A stretch of 64,000 nt of DNA from Myxococcales bacterium (GTDB lineage: Bacteria; Myxococcota_A; Polyangia; Polyangiales; Polyangiaceae): positions 186,001 to 250,000 of the forward strand of contig JADJKB010000022.1 of assembly GCA_016706225.1 (NCBI GenBank), read 5' to 3'. Under the pieces are notes generated by a model, which saw only the letters and a program-made list of their open reading frames with translations, was not told where the DNA came from and did no database searches. The first letter of the stretch is position 1. The number at the start of each line of letters is the position of its first letter. Positions 16,248-24,676 of this stretch are shown here, one piece after another. Made by a program: the position numbers and the translations under genes.

Positions 16248-16652
16248 GTGGACTCGCTCACCATCCTCTACGACTCGAGCTGTCAGCTCTGTGTGCACTG
16301 CAGGGAGTGGCTGGAGACCCAGCCGAGCTTCGTGCCGATGGAGTTCGTCCCCTGTGATTCCAGCGAGGCGCGCCGACGCTTCGGACAGATCCCGTGGCTC
16401 GGTGGACAGCTCGTGGTGGTGGCGAGTGACGGGCGAGTGTGGGCCGGCGCCGCAGCCTTCGTCATGTGTCTGTGGGCGTTGGTCCAGTATCGGGAGTGGG
16501 CCGAGCGGTTGTCGAGCCCGGCCCTGGCTCCGCTGGCGGAGCGCTTTTTCCGGGTTGTCTCGGCCGAAAGGCGCCGGCTCGGCTCGCTCTTCACACACCG
16601 CCCTTGCTCGACGGATGCTTGCGGCGTCCCCGCCCGAGGTCCGTATCGATGA
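16248..16652 (+). CDS. DUF393 (DCC family) thiol-disulfide oxidoreductase-like protein
   Basis: A 134-residue protein starting at GTG 16248 with GGGAG upstream. The N-terminus reads ILYDSSCQLCVHCREWL. The D-x-x-C-x-x-C motif (Asp9, Cys12, Cys15) defines the DCC family, with an extra Cys18. The fold is thioredoxin-like, and a redox role is predicted from the family only. IPWLGGQLVVVA matches the conserved middle. The C-terminal end has two more cysteines (HRPCSTDACG). Its stop overlaps the TetR start (ATGA, 16649-16652). Confidence 0.85.
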   Translation: MDSLTILYDSSCQLCVHCREWLETQPSFVPMEFVPCDSSEARRRFGQIPWLGGQLVVVASDGRVWAGAAAFVMCLWALVQYREWAERLSSPALAPLAERFFRVVSAERRRLGSLFTHRPCSTDACGVPARGPYR

Positions 16653-17395
16653 AGAAGAGAGCCAAGGCCGAGACCACCCGCGAGCGCATCCTCGACACCG
16701 CGCTCGGCCTGTTTCGCAAGTCGGGATTCGACGCCACGACGATGCGCGACGTCGCCAAGGCCGCCGGCACCTCCCTCGGATCGGCCTACTACTACTTCCC
16801 GTCGAAAGAGGCGCTGGTGCTCGCTCACTGGGAGACGCAGATGGTCGAGCACGAGCAGCGTGCTCGAAAGGTCTTTTCTCACTCGGCAGATCTCGGCGAG
16901 CGGCTGCGCGCGGTCTTCGACGTGCGGCTCGACTTGATGAAGGATGATCGGAAGCTGTTGACGGGGCTCTTCCGCACGATCGGAGATCCAGAATCGGCGG
17001 TCTCGGTGTTCGCCCGAGAGACCGCACCGATCCGCTCGCGCAGCATCAGCTTGCTCTCGGAAGCTCTGGAAGTTCCCGAGGTCCCGGACGAGCTCCGCAG
17101 CCAAGCGGCGCTCGCGCTCTGGGTGTTGATGCTGGGGACGGTGCTCTACTTCGTGCATGACGACTCGCCGGGCCAGGTGCGGACGCGCGATCTCGCCCGA
17201 GGCGCGATCGATACCTTGGTGCCGCTCTTGCCGTGGCTCGCGGCACCGATGGCGGCCCCGCTGCGCGAGCGTGTGTTTGCCTTGCTCACCAACGCGCAGC
17301 TTTGGCCGCCGGAACCGCCGGTTCTGCCGCCCGAGAGCGCCGCAAGGACGGCGCGAGCGCCCAGAAAATCCAAAAAAGCAGCGCGCAACCGCTGA
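16649..17395 (+). CDS. TetR/AcrR-family transcriptional regulator
   Basis: A 248-residue repressor. The N-terminal helix-turn-helix is textbook: TTRERILDTALGLFRKSGFD, TTMRDVAKAAGTSLGSAYYY, FPSKEALVLAHW. The remaining residues form the helical ligand-binding and dimer domain, with a basic Ala/Lys/Arg tail (RKSKKAARNR). The ATG at 16649 overlaps the stop of the DUF393 gene, and longer in-frame starts would intrude into that gene. As last gene of an operon headed by two identical operators, it is probably autoregulatory. The ligand is unknown. TTGAACnnGTTCAA-like sites are known for several TetR regulators of lipid metabolism, which is only a hint. Confidence 0.92.
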   Translation: MKKRAKAETTRERILDTALGLFRKSGFDATTMRDVAKAAGTSLGSAYYYFPSKEALVLAHWETQMVEHEQRARKVFSHSADLGERLRAVFDVRLDLMKDDRKLLTGLFRTIGDPESAVSVFARETAPIRSRSISLLSEALEVPEVPDELRSQAALALWVLMLGTVLYFVHDDSPGQVRTRDLARGAIDTLVPLLPWLAAPMAAPLRERVFALLTNAQLWPPEPPVLPPESAARTARAPRKSKKAARNR

Positions 17396-17569
17396 ACTTC
17401 GGGCCTGCATCGACCGGCGCCCAACCGCCTGCTACACGGGCGCGCCGGTAACGGGGAAGGCTCGACCCTCCACCCGCGTAGGAGCGCGGCCACGTGTGCC
17501 CGCCGCGGAAGGGCACGCCGCGCGAGGTTGAGCGAAGATCCATCCGCCGAATTGTTTTAGGAGCACAGA

Positions 17570-20047
17570 ATGACGAAGAAGAGTCGATCGAAACTCGAGA
17601 CCGCAGCCTTCGGGCTCGCGGCATTGGCGGCCCTCGCGGTCGCCCCGATGACCGCCTGCGGCGGGGACGGCGGTTCCTCGTCGTCCAGCGGCGGCAGCGG
17701 AGCCAAGGACGGCGGCCTGGGCGGCGTCGGCAACGCCGGTGGGATCGGTGGAACCGGCAACACCGGCGGGATCGGCGGAACGGGCGGAGGCGCTCAGTGT
17801 CCCGGCGCCACGCTGTGCGGCGGCAGCTGTGTGCAGACCGATTTCGACCCCAGCAACTGCGGCTCTTGCGGCAACAAGTGCGCGACGGGCGAGCTCTGCT
17901 CGGCGGGCAAGTGCGCGGGCCAGTGCCTGGGTGGGAGCAGCGAGTGCAGCGGAAAATGCGTCGACACCCAGATCGATCCCGCCAACTGCGGCGCTTGCGC
18001 CACCAGCTGCAAGACCGGCGAGGTCTGCTCTTCCGGCCAGTGTGCTTCCAGCTGCCTCGGTGGCAGCACGGAGTGCAGCGGAAAGTGCGTTGACACCCAG
18101 ATCGACCCCGCCAACTGCGGCGCGTGCGGCACCACTTGCAAGGCCGGCGAGGTCTGCTCGGCGGGCCAGTGCGCTTCGCAGTGCCTCGGCGGCACCACCC
18201 TCTGTGGCAACAAGTGCGTCGACAACCAGATTGATCCGGCCAACTGCGGCACGTGCGGCAACGCGTGTCAGAGCGGGGAGGTCTGCTCGACAGGTGCCTG
18301 TGGCCTGACCTGCACCGGCGGCACCACCAAGTGCGGCACCGCGTGTGTCAACACCAACACCGACACCGCCAACTGCGGCGCCTGCACCACGCAGTGCACG
18401 ACCGGCGAAGTGTGTGCGAACGGCAGCTGCAGCTTGCAGTGCGCCGGAGGCACCACCAAGTGCGGCACGACCTGCAGCAACACCCAGACCGATCCGGCAA
18501 ACTGCGGTGGTTGTGGCAACGCCTGCCCGAGCGGGCAGGTCTGCTCGGCGGGGACGTGCACCCTCTCGTGCACCGGCGGCACCACCAAGTGCGGCACGAC
18601 CTGCGTCGACACCAACACGGATGGAGCAAACTGCGGCGCCTGCGCGAAGGCCTGCACCGCGGGCCAGGTCTGCAACGCCGGCGTCTGCGCCAGCGTGTGC
18701 GGCGGCAACCTGACGAAGTGCGGGAACTTCTGCATCGACACCCAGACCGACGCGGCCAACTGCGGCTCGTGCGGCAACGTGTGTCCTTCGGGAGCAAAGT
18801 GCTCCGCCGGCACGTGCCAGCAGTGCAACAGCGCCACCACGGATTGCGACGGTGACGGCTGGCTCGTGTCCGAGGGCGACTGCTGCGACAAGCCTGGCGC
18901 CTGTGGTAGCGAGCCTCAGTACGTGAACCCCGGCGCCGCCGAGGTGGTTGGCAACGGCATCGACGACAACTGCAACGGGCTCGTCGATCTGTTCGACCAG
19001 ACCGATGCCCTGCCGTGCGACACCGGCCTCACGTCCAGCTCCAGCACACCCGCCGACTACGCCAAGGCGATGGGCATCTGTCGCACGACGACGGAGACCC
19101 CGGCCCTGAAGAAGGACAAGACCTGGGGCCTCATCACGGCCGAAATTCTGCGCGCCGACGGCTCGGCCCTGGTTGACGCCCGCGCCCGCTCGATTCGACC
19201 GAAGTTCGGCAACACCAACGTGCCGATCGAGGGCGCCTCGATGGTGGTGCTGTCGAGCGGCATCGCGTCCGACGCGACCCAGACCACTCCGGGTCCGAAC
19301 GGCGGCGCGCCGGGCGGCGGCAACGTGAGCACCGCTCACACGCCCGCGAGCACGGTGAACATTTCGACCTGCTCGGATGCACGCTGCATCAAGGACTGGT
19401 TCACCACCGCGAACCCGCCGCTCAAGGCAGCCAACGCGCTGCCGGTGGCGCCGAACTGCGGTTCGGGGACGTCGGGCAGCCCGGCCACGCCGAACGACTC
19501 GGTCATGCTGCGCCTGCGTGTGCGTGCGCCGACCAACGCACGGGCCTTCTCGTTCAACTCGTACTTCTTGAGCGCGGAGTACCCGGAGTTCGTGTGTTCG
19601 TCGTTCAACGACCAGGTCATCGCCCTGGTGGACACACCGAGCGGCACGCCCTCGCCGATCGCAAACCCGGTCGATAAGAACCTGATGACTTACCTGGACA
19701 CGAGCGCCAAGAAGTGGCCAATCGGCATCAACATCGCAGCGGGCACCAGCCTGTTTGCGGTGTGTGAGAGTCAGACCGCCAACCCGGGGTGCTGGGACAC
19801 CGACGTCAACGCGGCAAGCTGCAAGGCCGGCATCGGTAGCCTGCTGGGCACCGGCTTCGACAAGTCCGGGAGCTGCACCATCGGTGGCGGGACCTACTGG
19901 CTCACCACCGCAGGCAACGTCATCCCGGGTCAGATCGTCGAGCTCCGGATCGTGATCTGGGACGTGAGCGACGCGATCTACGATTCGACGACGCTGCTCG
20001 ACGGCTTCAAGTGGCTGACGAACGCCACGCTGCCGGGCACGGGCTGA
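17570..20047 (+). CDS. Secreted Cys-rich Stig1-like repeat protein with MopE-type motif and choice-of-anchor-L-like domain
   Basis: An 825-residue predicted lipoprotein (Cys30 in APMTAC) with AGGAG upstream of the ATG. A Ser/Gly linker (about 31-75) leads into eight modules of about 43 residues (about 77-418). Each has eight cysteines in the pattern C..GG...C...C.......D..NCG.C...C..G..C..G.C, like plant Stig1 and myxobacterial Cys-rich proteins. Next comes a MopE-type metal-binding motif (about 426-473) with DCDGDGW, EGDCC and GNGIDDNCNGLVD. The last 340 residues resemble the choice-of-anchor L domain (LITAEILRADGS, SFNSYFLSAEYPEFVCSSFN). It is likely disulfide-rich and exposed at the surface, possibly in adhesion or matrix. 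That function is inferred. The gene appears monocistronic. Confidence 0.85.
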   Translation: MTKKSRSKLETAAFGLAALAALAVAPMTACGGDGGSSSSSGGSGAKDGGLGGVGNAGGIGGTGNTGGIGGTGGGAQCPGATLCGGSCVQTDFDPSNCGSCGNKCATGELCSAGKCAGQCLGGSSECSGKCVDTQIDPANCGACATSCKTGEVCSSGQCASSCLGGSTECSGKCVDTQIDPANCGACGTTCKAGEVCSAGQCASQCLGGTTLCGNKCVDNQIDPANCGTCGNACQSGEVCSTGACGLTCTGGTTKCGTACVNTNTDTANCGACTTQCTTGEVCANGSCSLQCAGGTTKCGTTCSNTQTDPANCGGCGNACPSGQVCSAGTCTLSCTGGTTKCGTTCVDTNTDGANCGACAKACTAGQVCNAGVCASVCGGNLTKCGNFCIDTQTDAANCGSCGNVCPSGAKCSAGTCQQCNSATTDCDGDGWLVSEGDCCDKPGACGSEPQYVNPGAAEVVGNGIDDNCNGLVDLFDQTDALPCDTGLTSSSSTPADYAKAMGICRTTTETPALKKDKTWGLITAEILRADGSALVDARARSIRPKFGNTNVPIEGASMVVLSSGIASDATQTTPGPNGGAPGGGNVSTAHTPASTVNISTCSDARCIKDWFTTANPPLKAANALPVAPNCGSGTSGSPATPNDSVMLRLRVRAPTNARAFSFNSYFLSAEYPEFVCSSFNDQVIALVDTPSGTPSPIANPVDKNLMTYLDTSAKKWPIGINIAAGTSLFAVCESQTANPGCWDTDVNAASCKAGIGSLLGTGFDKSGSCTIGGGTYWLTTAGNVIPGQIVELRIVIWDVSDAIYDSTTLLDGFKWLTNATLPGTG
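17798..18825 (+). repeat. Eight in-frame repeats of about 129 bp (Cys-rich modules)
   Basis: The eight cysteine-rich modules of the protein at 17570-20047 are also visible at DNA level. CVDTQIDPANCGAC is near-identical in modules 2 and 3, and GGTTKCGTTC in modules 6 and 7. Higher similarity between adjacent modules suggests stepwise tandem duplication. Confidence 0.85.
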
Positions 20048-20068
20048 GTCGAACACACGGGGGGGCGG

Positions 20069-20098
20069 ACGCCGCGGGTGCCGAAACACTCGCGGCGT
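20069..20098. terminator. Possible bidirectional terminator hairpin
   Basis: ACGCCGCG (20069-20076) and CGCGGCGT (20091-20098) form a perfect eight-pair stem with a 14-base loop in the 79-base gap between two convergent genes. There is no clear T-run, so intrinsic termination may be weak. Confidence 0.45.
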
Positions 20099-20126
20099 TC
20101 GTCTATTTGGGGCGCCCACGCCGCGC

Positions 20127-21518
20127 TCAGAGCGCGCCGAAACAGTCGAAGCGAGCGAGGTGGATCGAGCTCTGGGGTGCGCTCCCGGACGATGGACCTT
20201 GCCACGCAACGACCAGAGACTGCCCTCCCGGCGCGCCGATCAACGACAGCTCGCCAAAGAACTGCGGCTCGAATGCGTAGCTCGCGAGCAGCGGACCCTC
20301 AGGGTCGAGCAGCGAGAGCACGAGGTCCGGCGGATTGCCCGCCGGGTCGTTACCCCACGCCACCACGAGTCGTTCACCGAGCGCGGCGGCGTCGAACTCG
20401 AGGGGGAAGTCGCCGGGCCCCGACAGATCGAGGGGACCGGTCAGATTCGCGCTCGAGGCGTCGATGCGCAGCCAGCGGATGGGTGCGACGGCCCCACCGC
20501 TCGCCACCCGATAGACCACGTACGCACCGCTCGGGTGTGCCGCTGCAGCAATCTGCATCAGCGGAGCGCCCGCGTCGACGCTAGTCAAGTACGTGATGGT
20601 GGCGTCGGGTCCCACCCGGACCAGATCGAGGCGCGTCGGCGGTTCGGGATCTTGTAGCCCGCACCCGGTCTTCGGCGCGTTCGAGCCGTTGGCGAGGGCA
20701 ACGACCCACCCGTCGCCGAAGGGCACGGCGTCGGCGACCGCGCCGAACGACGCGCAGCCGAGCACGCTGGTCTGCACGACGATGCTGCCCCCCGCGAGCT
20801 TCACGACTTGTGCGTACAGGGATGCGTCGCGCGTGCCGACCAGATGTCGGCCCTCGGCGCCGCGCGCGGCGAACGCTGGCGTGGAGCCGAGCAATGTCAC
20901 CGTCGGGCCGGCGTCGGACTTGTTGGCCGCGACGTTGGGGGCAAAGCTGGGAAAGGCGCTGCCTCCGGTGTCATGCGCAACCAGGAGTGACAGGTGGTCA
21001 CCAAAACCCGCGCCCGCGCGGAACTTCGGGGACAGCTGGGGGCTGGCAAATGCGTCGTGAACCGGGGCAATTTCCCCACCATTCGGCCAGTTGTCCCAGG
21101 GCAAGAAGGTCGCGTAGCCGAGCTGCCGGAACACACTGGGTGACTCGACGGGCTCACGCTCGAACGCCACGCTGAGCTGGTCTCCGCCGTCGCTCGAATA
21201 GACGAGCTCCGGCAGTCGATCGACATCCTTCGCCGAGTGCTGCACCTCGAGCACGCCGCCGACCTGGAAGAAGCCGGCGCATTCATCCATGCCACCGAAG
21301 CCGGCCGCGCCGCCGAAGCCGGCCGTGCCGCCAAAGCCGGCCGCGCCACCGAAGCCGGCCGTGCCACCGAAGCCGCCGCCGCCAGAACCTCCGGTGACGA
21401 CACTGCCGCCGCTTGCGCCGGCACCAGCACTCCCGCCGCCGTTTCCCAGATCGGGAAGCTGAGAGCGCGACCCGCAGGCTACGACCGCGAGCGCAAGGCC
21501 GAGCGAAGCCGCCCTCAC
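20127..21518 (-). CDS. Gly-rich lipoprotein of unknown function
   Basis: A 463-residue lipoprotein. The short signal ends at Cys15 (LALAVVAC). A low-complexity linker of GGTAGFGGAAGFGG repeats (about 25-75) separates the lipid anchor from a roughly 380-residue beta-rich domain with patterns such as GDGWVVALANGS and ALGERLVVAWG. This may be a propeller, but I recognise no family. The GTG start at 21518 overlaps the stop of the gene before it (GTGA), so the two Gly-rich lipoproteins are coupled. Two cysteine pairs could form disulfides. Its ends converge on the Cys-rich gene at 20047. Confidence 0.75.
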   Translation of the reverse strand: MRAASLGLALAVVACGSRSQLPDLGNGGGSAGAGASGGSVVTGGSGGGGFGGTAGFGGAAGFGGTAGFGGAAGFGGMDECAGFFQVGGVLEVQHSAKDVDRLPELVYSSDGGDQLSVAFEREPVESPSVFRQLGYATFLPWDNWPNGGEIAPVHDAFASPQLSPKFRAGAGFGDHLSLLVAHDTGGSAFPSFAPNVAANKSDAGPTVTLLGSTPAFAARGAEGRHLVGTRDASLYAQVVKLAGGSIVVQTSVLGCASFGAVADAVPFGDGWVVALANGSNAPKTGCGLQDPEPPTRLDLVRVGPDATITYLTSVDAGAPLMQIAAAAHPSGAYVVYRVASGGAVAPIRWLRIDASSANLTGPLDLSGPGDFPLEFDAAALGERLVVAWGNDPAGNPPDLVLSLLDPEGPLLASYAFEPQFFGELSLIGAPGGQSLVVAWQGPSSGSAPQSSIHLARFDCFGAL

Positions 21519-22069
21519 TTCACCTTGCACACGCCCGTGTCGCACATCGCGGTCTTGCCATTGCACGGATCCATCAAACAAGTCACGATCGTGCCCCCAC
21601 ACTTGGGACCGGGGTCTCCCGGCTGCAGCGCCAGGCACTGACAGGGGGCCGTGCTGCAATAGGAAGAGAAGAGCTTGCAGTCAGCGTCCTTCTTGCAACC
21701 CTTGGTGCCCGCATCGAGACCGCCGCCGTCCTGGCCGCCCGTTGCTGCGTCGATTCCGGCGTCCGCACCGGCAGCGCCGCCGCTGCCCGACGCTCCACCG
21801 CCGCTGCCGGCCGCTCCGCCGCTGCCGGACGCACCGCCCGAGCCCGCGGTTCCGCCACCGCTACCGGCGACACCGCCCGAGCCTCCACCGCCACCGGAGC
21901 CACCGCCTGCGCTAGTTCCACCACTGCCGCCCGTGGTCGTGCCGGCACTGCCGCCGGTCCCGCCGCTGCTCTTGCCTCCGCTGCCCCCCGAGTCGTCGCT
22001 GCTTCCGCCGCAGCCGTTGACCGACGAAAGGCCCAGAAGAACCACCGCACCAAGCAAGAGTCCGCGCAT
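21515..22069 (-). CDS. Gly/Ser-rich lipoprotein with small Cys-rich C-terminal domain
   Basis: A 184-residue protein from ATG 22069, which has GGAGG eight bases upstream. A nearby ATG at 22075 and a TTG at 22093 are less well placed. The lipoprotein signal ends at Cys20 (LSSVNGC). About 90 residues of Gly/Ser/Ala low complexity follow. A compact domain of about 60 residues then holds about eight cysteines (KGCKKDADCKLFSSYC, CQCLAL, TCLMDPCNG, MCDTGVCKVK). This architecture of lipid anchor, Gly linker and disulfide knob is common in Polyangiales surface proteins. Function is unknown. It is divergent from the sugar transporter operon. Confidence 0.8.
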   Translation of the reverse strand: MRGLLLGAVVLLGLSSVNGCGGSSDDSGGSGGKSSGGTGGSAGTTTGGSGGTSAGGGSGGGGGSGGVAGSGGGTAGSGGASGSGGAAGSGGGASGSGGAAGADAGIDAATGGQDGGGLDAGTKGCKKDADCKLFSSYCSTAPCQCLALQPGDPGPKCGGTIVTCLMDPCNGKTAMCDTGVCKVK

Positions 22070-22151
22070 GCCCATGACCTCCCGGAACGCCAATCATGCC
22101 AACGAAGCTCACTGAAATCACGTTTCTCGCTGTTTTGGCTAATCTGCCCGT

Positions 22152-23672
22152 GTGTCCGAGTCGCTGCTCGCGCTTCTCGCCGTGACCAAGGCCTTCGGGC
22201 CGACGCGCGCGCTGGACCGCGTGTCGTTCGCAATCCATGCCGGTGAGATTCACGTTTTGGCGGGCGGCAACGGCGCCGGCAAGAGCACACTGATCAAGAT
22301 CCTGTCCGGAGCGCTCGCGGATTTCGAGGGCGAGCTGGAAGTGGACGGGCAGCGTGCGCGCCTCTCGAGTCCGGCAGCCGCACTGCGGGCCGGCGTCGCG
22401 ACCATCCACCAGGAGCTGTCCCTGGTGCCTTCGCTCTCGGTGCTGGACAACCTGTTCCTGGGGGAGCCGCGCGCGATGCTGTCAGCGTGGCGACCCGAGC
22501 GCCACGTTGCCGAGGCGCGCGCGGCACTCTTGCAAGTGGGGCTCGCTCTCGACCCGCACACTCGGGTCGAAGACCTCGGCCTGGCCGAACGCCAGCTGGT
22601 CGAGATCGCCCGCGCGCTCCGCCACGCCGCCCGGGTGCTGATCTTGGACGAGCCCACCAGCGCGCTCTCGGAACCCGAGGCCGAGCGCCTGTTCGAACGG
22701 CTTCGGGAGCTGCGCGCGACGGGCAAGGGCATCGTATTCATCTCGCATCGCATGGAGGAGATCTTCCGACTCGGTGATCGCATCACCGTGCTGCGTGACG
22801 GTCGTGTCGTGCACAGCGGAGCGGTCGAAGAACTCGACGAAGGCAAGCTGATCGACAAGATGGTGGGACGCGCGCTCGAGCTCCGCACTGCGCCCTCGGT
22901 GGACGGCGCCTCGGGCAACGCTCTCTTCACGGCCTCCGGGTTCGGGGCAATGCTCGCGGGCGCGCCTCGCCCGGCTTTCGAGGATGTTGCGTTCGAGCTC
23001 GGCTCGGGAGAGGTGCTCGGGCTCGCGGGCCTCTCGGACTCGGGGGCGAGCGAGCTGCTGCACGCGCTCTTCGGCTCGCTCCCGGCGGCACTCTCGGGAG
23101 AGCTCTCGCTTGGTGGCGCGCGCTACCTGGCAAGCTCACCGGGTGACGCCCTGCGTTCGTCCGTCACGCTGCTCGCACGGGATCGCAAAGACAGCGTGCT
23201 GCCCGAGCGCGCGATCCGGGACAACGTCACGCTCTCCGCACTGCGCCGGGTCTCGAGGCTGGGCTTCGTCTTGCGCCAAAAGGAGCTGACCCTCACCGCG
23301 CGTATCACCGAGCGCCTGGCTCTGGTCGCGCCTTCGCTCGACGCACCGGCAGCCGCACTCTCCGGCGGCAATCAACAGAAGGTCGCGCTGGCACGCTGCC
23401 TCGCGACGGAGCCGCGCGTGCTCCTGCTCGACGACCCGACCCGCGGCATCGACGTCGCCGCAAAAGCCGATGTGCATCGGTTGATTCGGGAGCTCGCCGC
23501 CGAGGGCTCCGGCGTACTCGTCGTGTCCTCCGATTTCGACGAGCTGGCGTCACTCTGTGATCGTGTCCTGGTGCTCTTCCGCGGGCGGATCCGCGCCAGC
23601 TTGACCCGCGCCGAGCTCAGTCGCGCCAAGCTCTTGGCCCTAGCCATGGGCGGCGAAGGAGCCGCAGCGTGA
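22152..23672 (+). CDS. Sugar ABC transporter ATP-binding protein, two nucleotide-binding domains (RbsA/XylG/MglA type)
   Basis: A 506-residue duplicated ABC ATPase energising monosaccharide uptake. NBD1 has Walker A GGNGAGKST (38-46) and Walker B VLILDEPTSAL. Its signature is divergent (LGLAERQLVEIA in place of LSxGEQQ). NBD2 has the normal LSGGNQQKVALA signature, but its Walker B reads LLLDDPTRGID with Asp in place of the usual Glu. NBD2's own Walker A is degenerate, as is usual for this family. It starts at GTG 22152 and is the first gene of a long operon. The stop overlaps the permease start (GTGA). The sugar is not predictable from the ATPase. Confidence 0.95.
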   Translation: MSESLLALLAVTKAFGPTRALDRVSFAIHAGEIHVLAGGNGAGKSTLIKILSGALADFEGELEVDGQRARLSSPAAALRAGVATIHQELSLVPSLSVLDNLFLGEPRAMLSAWRPERHVAEARAALLQVGLALDPHTRVEDLGLAERQLVEIARALRHAARVLILDEPTSALSEPEAERLFERLRELRATGKGIVFISHRMEEIFRLGDRITVLRDGRVVHSGAVEELDEGKLIDKMVGRALELRTAPSVDGASGNALFTASGFGAMLAGAPRPAFEDVAFELGSGEVLGLAGLSDSGASELLHALFGSLPAALSGELSLGGARYLASSPGDALRSSVTLLARDRKDSVLPERAIRDNVTLSALRRVSRLGFVLRQKELTLTARITERLALVAPSLDAPAAALSGGNQQKVALARCLATEPRVLLLDDPTRGIDVAAKADVHRLIRELAAEGSGVLVVSSDFDELASLCDRVLVLFRGRIRASLTRAELSRAKLLALAMGGEGAAA

Positions 23673-24676
23673 GCGCGGGCAACCGAGTCTCGGTCTGGGC
23701 GCGCTCGAGCTCCGTGCGTGCACTGCTGCCGCTGCTCTTGGTCTTCGCGGTCGGTTGTGTGTTCAACCAGGACGGCGCTTTCTTCGAGTGGAGCGCGCAC
23801 CGCGCCATGCTGCGTGAGATCAGCGTGCTCGGGATCTTGGCCTGCGGCATGACGCTCGTGATCGTGTCCGGTGGCATCGACCTCTCCGTCGGCAGCGTGC
23901 TAGCGGTCTCGGCCGTCTCCTTCGCGACCCTCAGTATGCAGCGGGGCTACGGGGCGATCGCCGCGATCGCTGCGGTGCTCGCCGTCGGAACGGCGCTCGG
24001 TTTGGCGTCCGGCGCACTGATCGCGCGCTTCCGTGTGCAACCCTTCATCGTGACACTCGCGATGATGGTGTTCGCGCGCGGACTCGCGAAGCTGATTTCC
24101 GGCGGAAAGAAGGTCACGAACTACGTGAGCCTGCCGGACGGTTCCTCCACCACCGTCGAGCTGCCCGCGGTGTTCCGCCAGATCGACGCCAAGGTGCTCG
24201 GCGACAACATCTCCGTCGTGACTCTGATCTTCGCTGCCTGTGCCCTCGCGACCTTCCTCGTGCTCAGGCAGCTGCGCGCCGGGCGTTATCTGTACGCCGT
24301 CGGGGGTAGCTACGAGGCCGCACGCCTCTCCGGGGTGCCCGTCGCGCGCACCCTGCTCTTGTCCTACGCACTCTCGGGCGCCTTCGCCGCCATCGCCGGC
24401 ATCTGCCAGGCCGCGCAGGAGACCCAAGGTGATCCCGAGACCGGCGCCGGTTACGAGCTGGACGCCATTGCCATGGTCGTCCTCGGCGGGACGAGTTTGT
24501 CCGGGGGCCGCGGAGGCATGGGGCTCACCCTGATCGGCGCCCTCACCTTGGGCATGCTGCAGAAGATCTTGAGCTTGAACGCCTTCAGCACCGAGGCGCG
24601 CCTGATGTTGACCGGGGCGATCTTGATTGGTGCGGTGCTCTTCCAGCGGCCCTGGCAGACTGAAAGGCAGTCATGA
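23669..24676 (+). CDS. Sugar ABC transporter permease (RbsC family)
   Basis: A 335-residue inner-membrane permease with about nine to ten hydrophobic segments. Family landmarks are LGILACGMTLVIVSGGIDLSVGS near residue 55, GLASGALIARFRVQPFIVTLA, and the cytoplasmic coupling region GGTSLSGGRGG near residue 270. GTG start overlapping the ATPase stop; its own stop overlaps the VOC gene (ATGA). It pairs with the ATPase and the binding protein encoded at 25097. Confidence 0.95.
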   Translation: MSAGNRVSVWARSSSVRALLPLLLVFAVGCVFNQDGAFFEWSAHRAMLREISVLGILACGMTLVIVSGGIDLSVGSVLAVSAVSFATLSMQRGYGAIAAIAAVLAVGTALGLASGALIARFRVQPFIVTLAMMVFARGLAKLISGGKKVTNYVSLPDGSSTTVELPAVFRQIDAKVLGDNISVVTLIFAACALATFLVLRQLRAGRYLYAVGGSYEAARLSGVPVARTLLLSYALSGAFAAIAGICQAAQETQGDPETGAGYELDAIAMVVLGGTSLSGGRGGMGLTLIGALTLGMLQKILSLNAFSTEARLMLTGAILIGAVLFQRPWQTERQS

